Source of the DNA: VRUE01 sp963704515
GTDB taxonomy: Bacteria; Actinomycetota; Thermoleophilia; Solirubrobacterales; 70-9
NCBI GenBank assembly: GCA_963704515.1
Contig: OY969913.1
Span: 496,001 to 560,000, forward strand
Direction of reading: 5' to 3'
Length of the DNA stretch: 64,000 nt
The notes beneath the pieces are model-generated. The model had not been told where the DNA came from. It saw nothing but the letters and a program-made list of their open reading frames with translations, and did not search any database. Positions 50,181 to 58,519 of this stretch are shown here, piece by piece. Position numbers and translations under genes: made by a program. The first letter of the stretch is position 1. Each line of letters begins with the position of its first letter.

Positions 50181-51431
50181 TCAGGTCGGCTCCGACTCGA
50201 TCTGGCTCGCTCGCCGCTCGGCGACCGCGACGACCTGGTCGAGCAGCGGCACGTGCCAGCCTTCGGCCCGGGCGCGGGCCGCCACAGCCCGTGCGCACTC
50301 TCGCGTTTCGGCGGTTGTCTCGCGCACCAGCTCGAGGAACGGCCGAGGGGCCAGGTCGCAGTCGGCGCTCAAGTCGAGCCAGTCGGCGATTCGCACCGCC
50401 GCCGGATCGAAGGTGTCGCCGATCGCCATTGCCAACTCGTCGTCGAGGTCGTAGACCGCCGTCGAGACGACGTCGTAGAGGGGCGCCAGCTCGCGGCCGG
50501 CCTCGGCGAAGAGGATCGCGAAGTTCTTGCCGTGCGCGTCGCTGTTGCCCAATACGAAGTTCATCGCCGCCGCGCGCACCATCGTCCGCACGTCGGCGCC
50601 GCGACCAATCTCCTCCAGCAGAGAGCGGAAACGGCCGAAGCCAGGGCCCAGCTCGCTCTGGTACTTGAGGTTCGATGGCACCGCCAGGGCTTGGCAGAGA
50701 TCCTCCTGGTGCAGCCGAACGCTTTCGCCATCGGCGTCGACCCGATCGAAGCGGCGCGACACCAGGCAGGTGCGATCGGCGATCGAGATCAACTCGGTCT
50801 CGGCAGCCGGCAGGCCGAGACGGCGAGCGACCGACATGCAGAACATCTCATTGTGAGCGAGGCCCGGGTACTCGTGCTCGTATTCGGGCTTGACCAGATG
50901 GGTGCTGGGGGAGCCGCTGGTCGGTATTCCGAATCTCCCCGACTCGTCGCGGACGAGAACCAGCTTGCGTTGCACGCCGGCGAGGCTGAGGCGCATCTTC
51001 AGCTCGCGTCGCGAGATGCCCAGCGGCCGGCGGGGCAACTGGTCGATCAACTCCGCGAGCTCCTCGTCGCCGAGCCACTCCACCGACCCGCCCTTGGGCG
51101 CGGGACCGTCTTCGTCGGGAACGATGACGATCGCGCCGGCGCAGTCGCGGCCTATCGCCGCGAGAACGGCGTAGCTGTCGTTCGCGTCGAGGCGGAGCTC
51201 CCGAGCCAACTCTTCACGCCGCGCTTGCTCCGGCAGCAGGCCTTCGAAGAAGACCCTCGTTTCGATCGGACCGTAAGCGTCAGCGCGCACGGGCATCGAG
51301 TGGCTGAGCAGGATCGCGCCTTCCCCGGCTTCCTCCACCACTTCCGGCGCGTATTCGAACGTGTAGTCGGTCCCGGCGGCACGTCGCATCGTGCCGATGC
51401 GAGCGCCGTGCAGGTGCACCGCCAGGACCAT
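50181..51431 (-). CDS. hipA: HipA-family serine/threonine kinase toxin
   Basis: 416 residues. Features: FFEGLLPEQ, the substrate/ATP loop RLSLAGVQRKLVLVR, STHLVKPEYEHEYPGLAHNEMF, the catalytic core MVRAAAMNFVLGNSDAHGKNF (Asp, His, Asn in place) and LAPLYDVVSTAVYD metal-binding Asp. HipA toxins phosphorylate glutamyl-tRNA synthetase or other targets to induce dormancy. The ATG overlaps the hipB stop (TGATG), so expression is coupled. Length is normal. Confidence 0.93.
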   Translation of the reverse strand: MVLAVHLHGARIGTMRRAAGTDYTFEYAPEVVEEAGEGAILLSHSMPVRADAYGPIETRVFFEGLLPEQARREELARELRLDANDSYAVLAAIGRDCAGAIVIVPDEDGPAPKGGSVEWLGDEELAELIDQLPRRPLGISRRELKMRLSLAGVQRKLVLVRDESGRFGIPTSGSPSTHLVKPEYEHEYPGLAHNEMFCMSVARRLGLPAAETELISIADRTCLVSRRFDRVDADGESVRLHQEDLCQALAVPSNLKYQSELGPGFGRFRSLLEEIGRGADVRTMVRAAAMNFVLGNSDAHGKNFAILFAEAGRELAPLYDVVSTAVYDLDDELAMAIGDTFDPAAVRIADWLDLSADCDLAPRPFLELVRETTAETRECARAVAARARAEGWHVPLLDQVVAVAERRASQIESEPT

Positions 51432-51718
51432 CAGCGGGGGGCGTCGGGTCGCCAGACCCGGTCGCGCGCCGTGGCTTCGAGCGTCAGGCCGACCGCGGCC
51501 AGCACCCGCGTGAGCACGTCGAGGCGGACGGTCGCCTTCCCCTTCTCGATCGAGAAGACCGTTCGTGGGCTGACATGTGCGGCGAAGGCCACTTCGTCCT
51601 GGTTCATCCCCCGCCGATGGCGGGCGTCGCGAACGGCCGAGCCGATGGCCGCGGCTTCCCGGGTCGAGGCAGCGGACGGTGCCGGAGTCTCTCGGAGCCT
51701 TTTGGATCGCAAGATCAT
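51431..51718 (-). CDS. hipB: HipB-like XRE antitoxin
   Basis: 95 residues. A Ser/Thr/Arg-rich N-terminal arm (about 1-22) precedes an XRE helix-turn-helix: IGSAVRDARHRRGMNQDEVAFAAHVSPRTVFSIEKGKATVRLDVLTRVLAAVG. It neutralises HipA and represses the operon. Its own ATG lies inside a perfect palindrome (AAGATC-atgc-GATCTT), so operator binding could block translation start as well as transcription. Confidence 0.9.
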   Translation of the reverse strand: MILRSKRLRETPAPSAASTREAAAIGSAVRDARHRRGMNQDEVAFAAHVSPRTVFSIEKGKATVRLDVLTRVLAAVGLTLEATARDRVWRPDAPR

Positions 51719-51781
51719 GCGATCTTAGCAAAAAAGAGCGGAAAGAGGCACTTATCCGCAAGATCATGCGACTAACACAAG
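51708..51781. promoter_or_regulatory. HipBA operator: two 15-bp direct repeats
   Basis: CGCAAGATCATGCGA occurs at 51708-51722 and again at 51767-51781, 59 bp apart. The first extends to a full palindrome AAGATC-atgc-GATCTT (51711-51726) that includes the hipB start codon; the second is half-degenerate. Two spaced sites around a promoter are typical for HipB binding. Confidence 0.7.
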
Positions 51782-51843
51782 GTACGGACCGACCCATGCG
51801 ATTTTCGCACGTTCTTACGGTTTCTGCAACGACCACAGCCTTC

Positions 51844-51849
51844 TATCCT
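51844..51849 (+). promoter_or_regulatory. -10 box (TATCCT) of isolated TetR gene
   Basis: TATCCT is 6 nt before GTG at 51856. The sequence TATCCTGANCGNGTG matches that at array member 7 (38852), suggesting shared ancestry of the promoter and gene. Confidence 0.5.
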
Positions 51850-51855
51850 GAGCGG

Positions 51856-52461
51856 GTGAGCGCGACCGGGAACGAGCCAACCAGGAGGTTGCCGCCGGGA
51901 CCGCACGGGCTGCCGCCCGAGCTGGTCGAGCGTAACCAGCGCGAACGGCTGATCGCGGCGATCGCGGAGGTTTGCGCGGAGAAGGGCTACGCGGAGACCT
52001 CCGTCGCCGAGATCTCGAAGCGGGCCGGCGTCTCCACGGCCAGCTTCTACCGCCAGTTCAGCGACCGCCGCGAGTGCATGCTGGCCGGCTTCGAGGAGCT
52101 CTTCGGCCGGCTGCTCGAGGCTTTGGAGGGGGCGTGCGAGGCGGAGTCGTCGCCGGCTGCCCGTGCACGCGCCGGCGCCCGTGCGGCGGCGGAGCTGCTC
52201 GCGGACGACCTGCCCACCGCACGTCTGCTCAGCGTCGAGATCCTCGCCGCTGGCGTAGAGGGAGTGCGCGCCCAGCACGGGGCGATCGGGAGGCTGGCCG
52301 CTTGCCTGCGCGGGCCGGGCGTGGCGCCTCCGGTGGAGCCCGACCTGGCCTGGGCCGCGGTCGCGGCAATCTTCTCGCTGGTGGGCAGGTGCTTCGCCGA
52401 GGGCGAGAGCGCGACCCCCGGCGAGCTCGAAGCGCTCGCCGGCCTGCTCGCGAAGCCTTGA
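51856..52461 (+). CDS. TetR-family transcriptional regulator, paralogue of the array
   Basis: 201 residues from the GTG at 51856, with TATCCT 6 nt upstream. Arm RLPPGPHGLPPELVERNQRERLI is nearly the same as in array module B. Helix-turn-helix: AEKGYAETSVAEISKRAGVSTASFYRQFSDRRECMLAGFE. The effector domain is shorter than usual (ends at LLAKP) and lacks the LLPxLxEF..PYxG end of the other members. It stands between HipBA and the SOS cassette; no evident target gene. Confidence 0.9.
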   Translation: MSATGNEPTRRLPPGPHGLPPELVERNQRERLIAAIAEVCAEKGYAETSVAEISKRAGVSTASFYRQFSDRRECMLAGFEELFGRLLEALEGACEAESSPAARARAGARAAAELLADDLPTARLLSVEILAAGVEGVRAQHGAIGRLAACLRGPGVAPPVEPDLAWAAVAAIFSLVGRCFAEGESATPGELEALAGLLAKP

Positions 52462-52476
52462 CGTAGCCGCTCTCAT

Positions 52477-52496
52477 ATACGAACATACGTTCGTAT
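52477..52496. promoter_or_regulatory. LexA (SOS) box in front of the ImuB-like gene
   Basis: ATACGAAC-atac-GTTCGTAT: 8-nt perfect arms around CGAAC-N4-GTTCG, the actinobacterial LexA box. It overlaps the start codon at 52495, so LexA should repress the imuB-dnaE2 operon until DNA damage. Confidence 0.85.
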
Positions 52497-53475
52497 GGAG
52501 GTTGCCTGCGTCCTGATCCCCGAGTCCTCTCTCGCCGATCCGCTCGAAGCCGGTGAGCTGACCGAGCGGCTGCTGCGGCGGCTGGAGGGGATCGGCGCGG
52601 CGGTCGAGTCGGAGCGGGTGGGCCGGGCGTTCTTCGCGGTCGACGGATTGCGGGGGATACATGGGGGCGGGAGCGCCGGAGTGGTGAAGGCGGCGCGAAG
52701 GGTGTCCGGGGGAGAGGCCCGGATCGGGACCGGCCCCACCCGCTTCGACGCCTGGCTGGCGGCGAGCGGCCGCGCGCGGCCGGCGCCGGTCGAGGCGCTC
52801 GCCGGCTGGCTCGGCCTGCCCGAGCGCGAGGCCGAGGGTTTCCTGGAGACGCTGCGGCGCCTGGGGATCGAGACGCCGGCGGACCTGGCGGCGCTGCCGG
52901 CCGACCGGGTGGCCGACCGCTTCGGCCCGCCGGGCCTGCGGGCGCTGCGGCTGGCCCGCGGGGAGGAGGAGCCGCTGCGCCCGCGCCGCCCGCACGAGGA
53001 GCTGGCGGCCGAGGTCGAGTTGCCCGAAGGGGCGGCGGGCGGCCAGCTCGAGCGGGCGCTGGAGCTGCTGGTCGACCGGCTGCTCGGCGACCCGCGGCGG
53101 CGGGGGCGCACCCTGCTCGGCCTGCGCCTCGGCGCCCGGCTCGCCGCCGGCGGCAGCTGGAGCGCCGACCAGGGCCTCGGCCGGCCGAGCGCCTCGGCCC
53201 GGGTTCTGCGCGCGGTGCTGGCGCCGCGACTCGAGGCGCTGCCGGGACCGGCCGCCGACCTGCGCCTGCGGGCGCTCGGCCTCGGCCCGCCCGCCGCCGA
53301 CCAACTGGAGCTCTCGGTCCGCGGCGCCGAGCACCGCCCCCGGCGCCTCGGCGACGCGATCCGCGAGGTCCGCAGCGCCCAGGGCGCCGACTCCCTGCTC
53401 GAGGTCATCCCCCTCGACCCCGCCTCGCGCCTCCCCGAGCGCCGCGCGATCCTCACTCCGACGGCGGACCGATGA
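52495..53475 (+). CDS. imuB: Short ImuB-like Y-family polymerase homologue
   Basis: 326 residues. Recognisable ImuB parts: a palm remnant (VESERVGRAFFAVDGLRGIHGG, about 37-58), RIGTGPTRFDAWLAAS, a helix-hairpin-helix-like LRRLGIETPADLAALPADRVADRFGPPG and a little-finger region (about 165-326). ImuB is normally above 450 residues; here the first palm segment with the opening acidic residues is lacking, so it starts later than family members. ImuB is a non-catalytic adaptor for DnaE2 in mycobacteria, so truncation may be tolerated. A LexA box covers its start. ImuA' is not in this operon. It overlaps the next gene by 4 nt. Confidence 0.8.
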   Translation: MEVACVLIPESSLADPLEAGELTERLLRRLEGIGAAVESERVGRAFFAVDGLRGIHGGGSAGVVKAARRVSGGEARIGTGPTRFDAWLAASGRARPAPVEALAGWLGLPEREAEGFLETLRRLGIETPADLAALPADRVADRFGPPGLRALRLARGEEEPLRPRRPHEELAAEVELPEGAAGGQLERALELLVDRLLGDPRRRGRTLLGLRLGARLAAGGSWSADQGLGRPSASARVLRAVLAPRLEALPGPAADLRLRALGLGPPAADQLELSVRGAEHRPRRLGDAIREVRSAQGADSLLEVIPLDPASRLPERRAILTPTADR

Positions 53476-53720
53476 CCCCCGGGCTGCGCCGCCTGTACGC
53501 GCCGCGGCGGGCGGCGGTGGAGACGGGGTCCGGCGGCAGGCCGGGCGCGGTCGAGGGGGTCGCGGTCGAGGGGGTGCGCGAGGAGTGGCTGGTCGAGGAC
53601 CGCTGGTGGACGCCGAAGCCGCTGCGCCGTCACTACTACGAGTTGGTGCTGGCAGATGGGCGCGATGTCGTCGTCTTCCGCAGCGCGCTGAGCGGGCGCT
53701 GGTACCGGCAGCGGGCCTGA
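53472..53720 (+). CDS. DUF6504 protein of the SOS mutagenesis cassette
   Basis: 82 residues. WLVEDRWWTPKPLRRHYYELVLADGRDVVVFRSALSGRWYRQR is the conserved DUF6504 pattern, a small protein found between imuB and dnaE2 in several actinobacteria. The function is unknown; it may bridge the two. ATG overlaps imuB, and its stop overlaps the dnaE2 start (TGATG). Confidence 0.85.
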   Translation: MTPGLRRLYAPRRAAVETGSGGRPGAVEGVAVEGVREEWLVEDRWWTPKPLRRHYYELVLADGRDVVVFRSALSGRWYRQRA

Positions 53721-56700
53721 TGGCCGCTCCATATATAGAGCTGCACGCTCACTCGGCCTTCTCGTTCCTCGACGGGGCCTCGACCCCTGCGGAGTTGGCG
53801 GGGGCGGCGGCGGAGTTGGGATATCCGGCGATGGCGCTGACCGACCACGACGGGGTGTGGGGGTCGATGGAGTTCGTCCATGCGTGCAAGGGGTTGGGGG
53901 TGCGGGCGATAACCGGCGCCGAGGTGACGCTGGAGACCGGCGCTCACCTGACACTCCTGGTCGAAGACGCGGTCGGGTACCGGAACCTCTGCAGGCTGTT
54001 GACCGCTGTCCATTCCCACACCAGGGACAGCGCGGGGAGGACGGCGCAGCAGCCCTGGGTGAGCTTGGAGTTACTCGAGGCGCGCGCGGAGGGTTTGGTG
54101 TGTTTTTCCGGATGCGCGGCGGAGGGGGCCGTCGCCTCGACGTTCGAGAAGGGTGAAATCGCCGCGGGGGCGGCGCTGGCGCGACGGTTGCGCGGAGCGT
54201 TTGGCCGCGAGCGCTTCCGGATCGAGCTGCAGCGGCCCTACTGGCGGCGGGACCGGGCGCGGAACCGCTGGCTCGCCGGGCTGGCGGAGCGGCTCGGGGT
54301 GGCCGCCGTCGCGACCGGCAACGTCCACTCGCACGCCCGCGCCCGCACCCACCTGCAGGACGCTTTCGTCGCCGTGCGGCTGGGGATGACGCTGGAGGAG
54401 TCCGAGTCGCGGCGGCGCGGCAACCCGACCTCGGCGCTGGTCTCGCCACGGGCGATGGCGGCGCGCTTTGCCGAGCACCCCGAGGCGGTCGCCGAGACCT
54501 GGCGCCTCGCCGAGCGGCTCGAGTTCGACCTCTCGACCGAGCTCGGCTACCGCTACCCGCGCGAAGGCGACCCCGAGGCCGACCGCGAGCTGACCGGCGT
54601 CTGCCGTTCCCTGCTCGCCGAGCGCTACGCCGGCTCCCGCCACCGTCGCAAGGCCGAGGGGCGGCTCGAGGACGAGCTGGGGACGATCCGCGCCCTCGGC
54701 CTCTCCGGCTTCTTCCTCCTGCACCGCGACCTGCTCGAGCTGGCGCGCGAGGTCGCGGCCGAGGTGCGCGGTCCGAAGTCAGCGCGATCTGTGTTGCCGC
54801 CCGGGCGCGGGCGGGGCTCCAGCGTCAGCTCGATCGTCTGCTACCTGACCGGCCTCTCCCACGTCGACCCGGTCGCCGCCGACCTCTTCGCCGGCCGCTT
54901 CCTCAACGAGGAAGTCACCTCGATGCCGGACATCGACCTCGACTTCCCGCGCGACGTGCGCGAGGCGCTGATCCCGCGCGTGCACGACCGCTACGGCGCC
55001 GACCGCTCGGCCCTGGTCGCCGCCTTCCCCACCTACCGCCCGCGCGGCGCCGTGCGCGACCTCGGCAAGGCGCTCGGCCTGCCGCCGGCCGAGATCGAGC
55101 GGGTGGCGAAGATGGTCGGCTTCCACGAGCGCGGCGGCGAGATCGAGCGTGACGTCGCCGCCGCGATCGGCGCCGAGCGCGCCGCGAGCCCGCGCTGGCA
55201 GGCGCTCCTGGCGCTCTGTCCCGAGGCGATCGGACTGCCCCGCCACGCCTCCCAGCACCCGGGCGGGATGGTGATCTCGACCGAGCCGCTGATCGACGTC
55301 TGCCCGGTGGTGCCGGCGGCGATGGCGGGACGGCAGATCGTCCAGTGGGACAAGGACTCCTGCGCCGATGCCGGTCTGCTGAAGATCGACCTGCTCGGCC
55401 TGGGGATGCTCTCCGCGGTCGAGCGCTGCGTCGAGGAAGTCGGCCGCACGCGGGGCCGGCCGCTCGACCTCTCGCGCATCCCGCTCGACGACCCGCCGAC
55501 CTACGAGGCGATCCGCGCCGCCGAGACGACCGGCGTCTTCCAGATCGAGAGCCGCGCCCAGATGCAGATGCTGCCGCGCACCCGGCCCGAGGACCTCGAC
55601 GACCTCACCGTGCAGGTCGCCCTGGTCCGTCCCGGCCCGATCCAGGGCGGCGCCGTCCACCCATATATAGAGCGGCGCAAGCGGCTGCGCGAGGACCCCG
55701 GCTTCATGGTCCCCTACGAGCACCCGCTGCTCGAGCCGGTGCTGCGCGACACGCTGGGCACGATCGTCTTCCAGGAGCAGGTGATCGAGGTGGCGATGGC
55801 GCTGGCCGGCTTCAGTTCGGCCGAGGCGGAGGGGCTGCGCCGGGCGATGAGCCGCAAGCGCTCCGAGGCGGCGATCGAGGCCCACCACCGGCGCTTCGTC
55901 GCCGGTGCCGTAGAGCGCGGCGTGCCGGAGGCGACGGGGGAGCGGGTCTGGGGGCAGATCCAGGGCTTCTCCGGCTTCGGCTTCCCCAAGGCGCACTCGG
56001 CCGCCTTCGGCCTGCTCGCCTACCAGTCGGCCTGGCTGCGCGTCCACCGCGCGCCGGAGTTCCTCTGCGCCCTGCTCAACGAGCAGCCGATGGGCTTCTA
56101 CCCGCCCGACGCCCTCGTCCACGAGGCCCAGCGCCGCGGCGTGCGCCTCGCCGGCCCAGACGCCAACGCCAGCGCCGTCCTCTGCCGGGTAGAACGGGAG
56201 CGTGGCGGCCTCACCGTGCGAGTCGGCCTCGGCTACGTCAAGGGCGTGCGCAGCGACGAGATGGAGAGCCTCGTCGCCGCCCGCGAGCGCGACGGCGCCT
56301 ACGCCTCGATCCCCGACCTCGCCTCCCGCTCCGGCGCCGCCCGCCCCAACCTCGAACGCCTGGCCTGGTCCGGCGCCCTAGACAACCTCGTGGGCCGACG
56401 GGCCGATATGTCAAGTCATCCTTTACATATCGGCCCGTCAGCGGCGGGGTCGGGGAGGCGGGGGGCGCTTTGGGAGGCTGGGGTCGCTACCGGCGTCAGG
56501 CATGGGGAGGGGGTGCAGATGGCGCTGGGGCTGGAGGGGGCCGCGGCGCCGGAGTTGGAGGCGCTCGATCCCTGGGAGCGGGCGATCGCCGACTACCGCT
56601 CGACCGGGATGACGCTCGACGAGCACCCCATGGGGCTGATACGCGAGGACCTCGGGCCGCGGGTCTCGCGCAGCTCCGACCTGGGGCGGACCGAGGCCGG

Positions 56701-57001
56701 CACGACCGTCGAGGTCGCCGGCCTGGTCGTCGCCCGCCAGCGCCCCGAGACCGCCAGGGGCATCGTCTTCATGCTGCTCGAGGACGAGCGCGGCACCGTC
56801 AACCTGATCGTCCCGCCCCCCGTCTACGAACGCTGCCGCGCCGCCGTCCGCGCCGCCCCCCTGGTCCGCGCCGGCGGCCGCCTGGAGCGCCACGAAGGCA
56901 CCACCAACGTCGTCGTCACCGAGGTCACCGAGCTGGGGCGCCCAGTCGCCGAACTGCGCGCTGTGGCGCCCGCCGGCCACAGCTTCGGCCGGCGGCGCTG
57001 A
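53720..57001 (+). CDS. dnaE2: Error-prone DNA polymerase III alpha subunit DnaE2
   Basis: 1093 residues. PHP domain (YIELHAHSAFSFLDGAS, MALTDHDGVWGSMEF), catalytic Asps in DIDLDFPRDVREAL and LLKIDLLGLGML, the polymerase motifs SQHPGGMVISTEP and VQVALVRPGPIQGG, GFPKAHSAAFGLLAYQSAWL, and a C-terminal OB domain (TVEVAGLVVARQRPETARGI). DnaE2 performs damage-induced mutagenic synthesis with ImuB. Around residues 893-913 a short Ser/His/Gly segment is encoded by a palindrome (56397-56439) and interrupts the usual GRRxALWE run, so it looks like an insertion. Expression is probably LexA-controlled through the operon. Confidence 0.95.
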   Translation: MAAPYIELHAHSAFSFLDGASTPAELAGAAAELGYPAMALTDHDGVWGSMEFVHACKGLGVRAITGAEVTLETGAHLTLLVEDAVGYRNLCRLLTAVHSHTRDSAGRTAQQPWVSLELLEARAEGLVCFSGCAAEGAVASTFEKGEIAAGAALARRLRGAFGRERFRIELQRPYWRRDRARNRWLAGLAERLGVAAVATGNVHSHARARTHLQDAFVAVRLGMTLEESESRRRGNPTSALVSPRAMAARFAEHPEAVAETWRLAERLEFDLSTELGYRYPREGDPEADRELTGVCRSLLAERYAGSRHRRKAEGRLEDELGTIRALGLSGFFLLHRDLLELAREVAAEVRGPKSARSVLPPGRGRGSSVSSIVCYLTGLSHVDPVAADLFAGRFLNEEVTSMPDIDLDFPRDVREALIPRVHDRYGADRSALVAAFPTYRPRGAVRDLGKALGLPPAEIERVAKMVGFHERGGEIERDVAAAIGAERAASPRWQALLALCPEAIGLPRHASQHPGGMVISTEPLIDVCPVVPAAMAGRQIVQWDKDSCADAGLLKIDLLGLGMLSAVERCVEEVGRTRGRPLDLSRIPLDDPPTYEAIRAAETTGVFQIESRAQMQMLPRTRPEDLDDLTVQVALVRPGPIQGGAVHPYIERRKRLREDPGFMVPYEHPLLEPVLRDTLGTIVFQEQVIEVAMALAGFSSAEAEGLRRAMSRKRSEAAIEAHHRRFVAGAVERGVPEATGERVWGQIQGFSGFGFPKAHSAAFGLLAYQSAWLRVHRAPEFLCALLNEQPMGFYPPDALVHEAQRRGVRLAGPDANASAVLCRVERERGGLTVRVGLGYVKGVRSDEMESLVAARERDGAYASIPDLASRSGAARPNLERLAWSGALDNLVGRRADMSSHPLHIGPSAAGSGRRGALWEAGVATGVRHGEGVQMALGLEGAAAPELEALDPWERAIADYRSTGMTLDEHPMGLIREDLGPRVSRSSDLGRTEAGTTVEVAGLVVARQRPETARGIVFMLLEDERGTVNLIVPPPVYERCRAAVRAAPLVRAGGRLERHEGTTNVVVTEVTELGRPVAELRAVAPAGHSFGRRR
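56397..56439. repeat. 15-bp perfect inverted repeat inserted in frame in dnaE2
   Basis: Arms 56397-56411 and 56425-56439 are exactly complementary over 15 nt with a 13-nt loop, and are much more AT-rich than the surroundings. It encodes the extra residues ADMSSHPLHIGPSA between two GRR segments. Confidence 0.8.
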
Positions 57002-57043
57002 TCTGTAAAAGGCCGAGGCGCGCGGGTAGTTACAGTGCTCCAG

Positions 57044-58519
57044 ATGTCCATGTCCGAGGCACACGACAGCCGCCGCTGGCTCGCCCTCTACGTCCTCTGC
57101 GCGGGGATGCTGATGATCGTTCTCGACGTGACGATCGTCAACGTCGCGCTGCCCACCATTCAGGACAGCCTCGGCTTCTCCCAGAGCGGTCTCGCCTGGG
57201 TTGTCAACGCCTACCTGATCCCCTTCGGCGGGCTGCTGCTGCTGGCCGGGCGGCTCGGCGACCTGCTCGGGCAGCGGCGCATGTTCCTGATCGGGCTCGC
57301 GGTCTTCACCACCGCCTCGCTGTTCTGCGCCGCCGCCGAGAGCCAGGCGATGCTGATCGCCGGGCGCTTCTTCGCCGGGGTCGGCGGGGCGCTCGCCTCG
57401 GCGGTGATCCTCGGGATGATCGTCACGATGTTCCCCGAGCCGCGGGATCAGGCGAAAGCGATCGGCGTCTACGGCTTCGTCGCCTCCGCCGGCGGCTCGA
57501 TCGGGCTGCTGCTCGGCGGCGCCCTGACCCAGGCGATCAGCTGGCACTGGATCTTCATCATCAACCTGCCGATCGGGATCGCCACCGCCTACGGCGCCCT
57601 GCGCCTGGTCGAGGGTCGCCCCGGGATCGGCTTCAAGGCCGGCGCCGACATCCCCGGCGCGGCGCTGATCACCAGCTCGCTGATGCTCGGCGTCTACACG
57701 ATCCTCGGCGTCGACAAGCACGGCTGGGGCTCGTCCCAGACCCTGATCCTCGGCGCCGTCTCGATCGCCCTCGGCGCCGCCTTCGTCCTGCGCCAGGCGC
57801 GGATCGAGAACCCGCTGATGCCGCTGCGCCTCTTCCGCTCGCGCAACGTGGTCGGCGCCAACGCGATCCAGGCGCTGCTGGTCGCCGGGATGTTCGGGAT
57901 GTTCTTCCTCGGCGCTCTCTACCTGCAGGGCATCCTCGGCTACGACGCGCTGCAGGTCGGCTTCGCCTTCCTGCCGGCGACGATCGTCATGGGCACCCTC
58001 TCGCTCGGCTTCTCCGAAAGGCTGATCATGCGCTTCGGGCCGCGCAACACGCTGATCCCGGGCGTCGTCATGGTCGGCATCGGGCTGCTGCTTCTCGCTC
58101 GCACTCCGGTCGACGGCCAGTACCTCGCCGACCTGCTGGCGCCGATGATTCTCGTTGGCCTCGGGGTCGGCTCCGCCTTCCCGGCGCTGATGACGCTGGC
58201 GATGTCGGGCGCCACTCGCGAGGACTCCGGCCTCGCCTCCGGCTTGGTCAACACCAGCATGCAGGTCGGCGGCGCGATCGGCCTCGCCGTGCTGGCGACC
58301 CTGGCCGCGCAGCGCACCGACAGCCAGACGGCGGCCGGCGCCTCTCACCTCGCGGCGCTCAACTCCGGCTACCACCTCGCCTACCTGGTCGGCGCCGCCC
58401 TCGTCGGCGTCGCGGTGGTGGTCGCGGTCGCCGTCCTGCGCCCCGTGGCGATGCCCTCGCCCGAGGCGATCGCGGCCGAGCACGGCGCTGAGCCGGAGCC
58501 CGCCTACTCCGAGGCCTGA
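57044..58519 (+). CDS. MFS drug-resistance transporter (DHA2 family, 14 helices)
   Basis: 491 residues from the ATG at 57044, with TACAGT (57031-57036) 7 nt upstream; a GTG at 57035 is disfavoured. Motif C-like and DHA2 signatures: VTIVNVALPTIQDSLGFS, WVVNAYLIPFGGLLLLAGRLGDLLGQRR (motif A) and GGSIGLLLGGALTQAISWHWIFIINLPIG (the EmrB/QacA pattern). It exports drugs or metabolites by proton antiport. It converges with an alpha/beta hydrolase, overlapping it by 16 nt at the 3' end. Confidence 0.93.
   Translation: MSMSEAHDSRRWLALYVLCAGMLMIVLDVTIVNVALPTIQDSLGFSQSGLAWVVNAYLIPFGGLLLLAGRLGDLLGQRRMFLIGLAVFTTASLFCAAAESQAMLIAGRFFAGVGGALASAVILGMIVTMFPEPRDQAKAIGVYGFVASAGGSIGLLLGGALTQAISWHWIFIINLPIGIATAYGALRLVEGRPGIGFKAGADIPGAALITSSLMLGVYTILGVDKHGWGSSQTLILGAVSIALGAAFVLRQARIENPLMPLRLFRSRNVVGANAIQALLVAGMFGMFFLGALYLQGILGYDALQVGFAFLPATIVMGTLSLGFSERLIMRFGPRNTLIPGVVMVGIGLLLLARTPVDGQYLADLLAPMILVGLGVGSAFPALMTLAMSGATREDSGLASGLVNTSMQVGGAIGLAVLATLAAQRTDSQTAAGASHLAALNSGYHLAYLVGAALVGVAVVVAVAVLRPVAMPSPEAIAAEHGAEPEPAYSEA

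Noticed and set aside
52473..54449. 658-codon minus-strand frame opposite imuB and dnaE2
   Set aside because: Arg/Pro/Ser-rich shadow of two clearly coding genes; no recognisable domain.
53749..55675. ATATATAGAG occurring twice in dnaE2
   Set aside because: Both code for Ile-rich conserved residues (PYIEL, PYIER); no separate signal.
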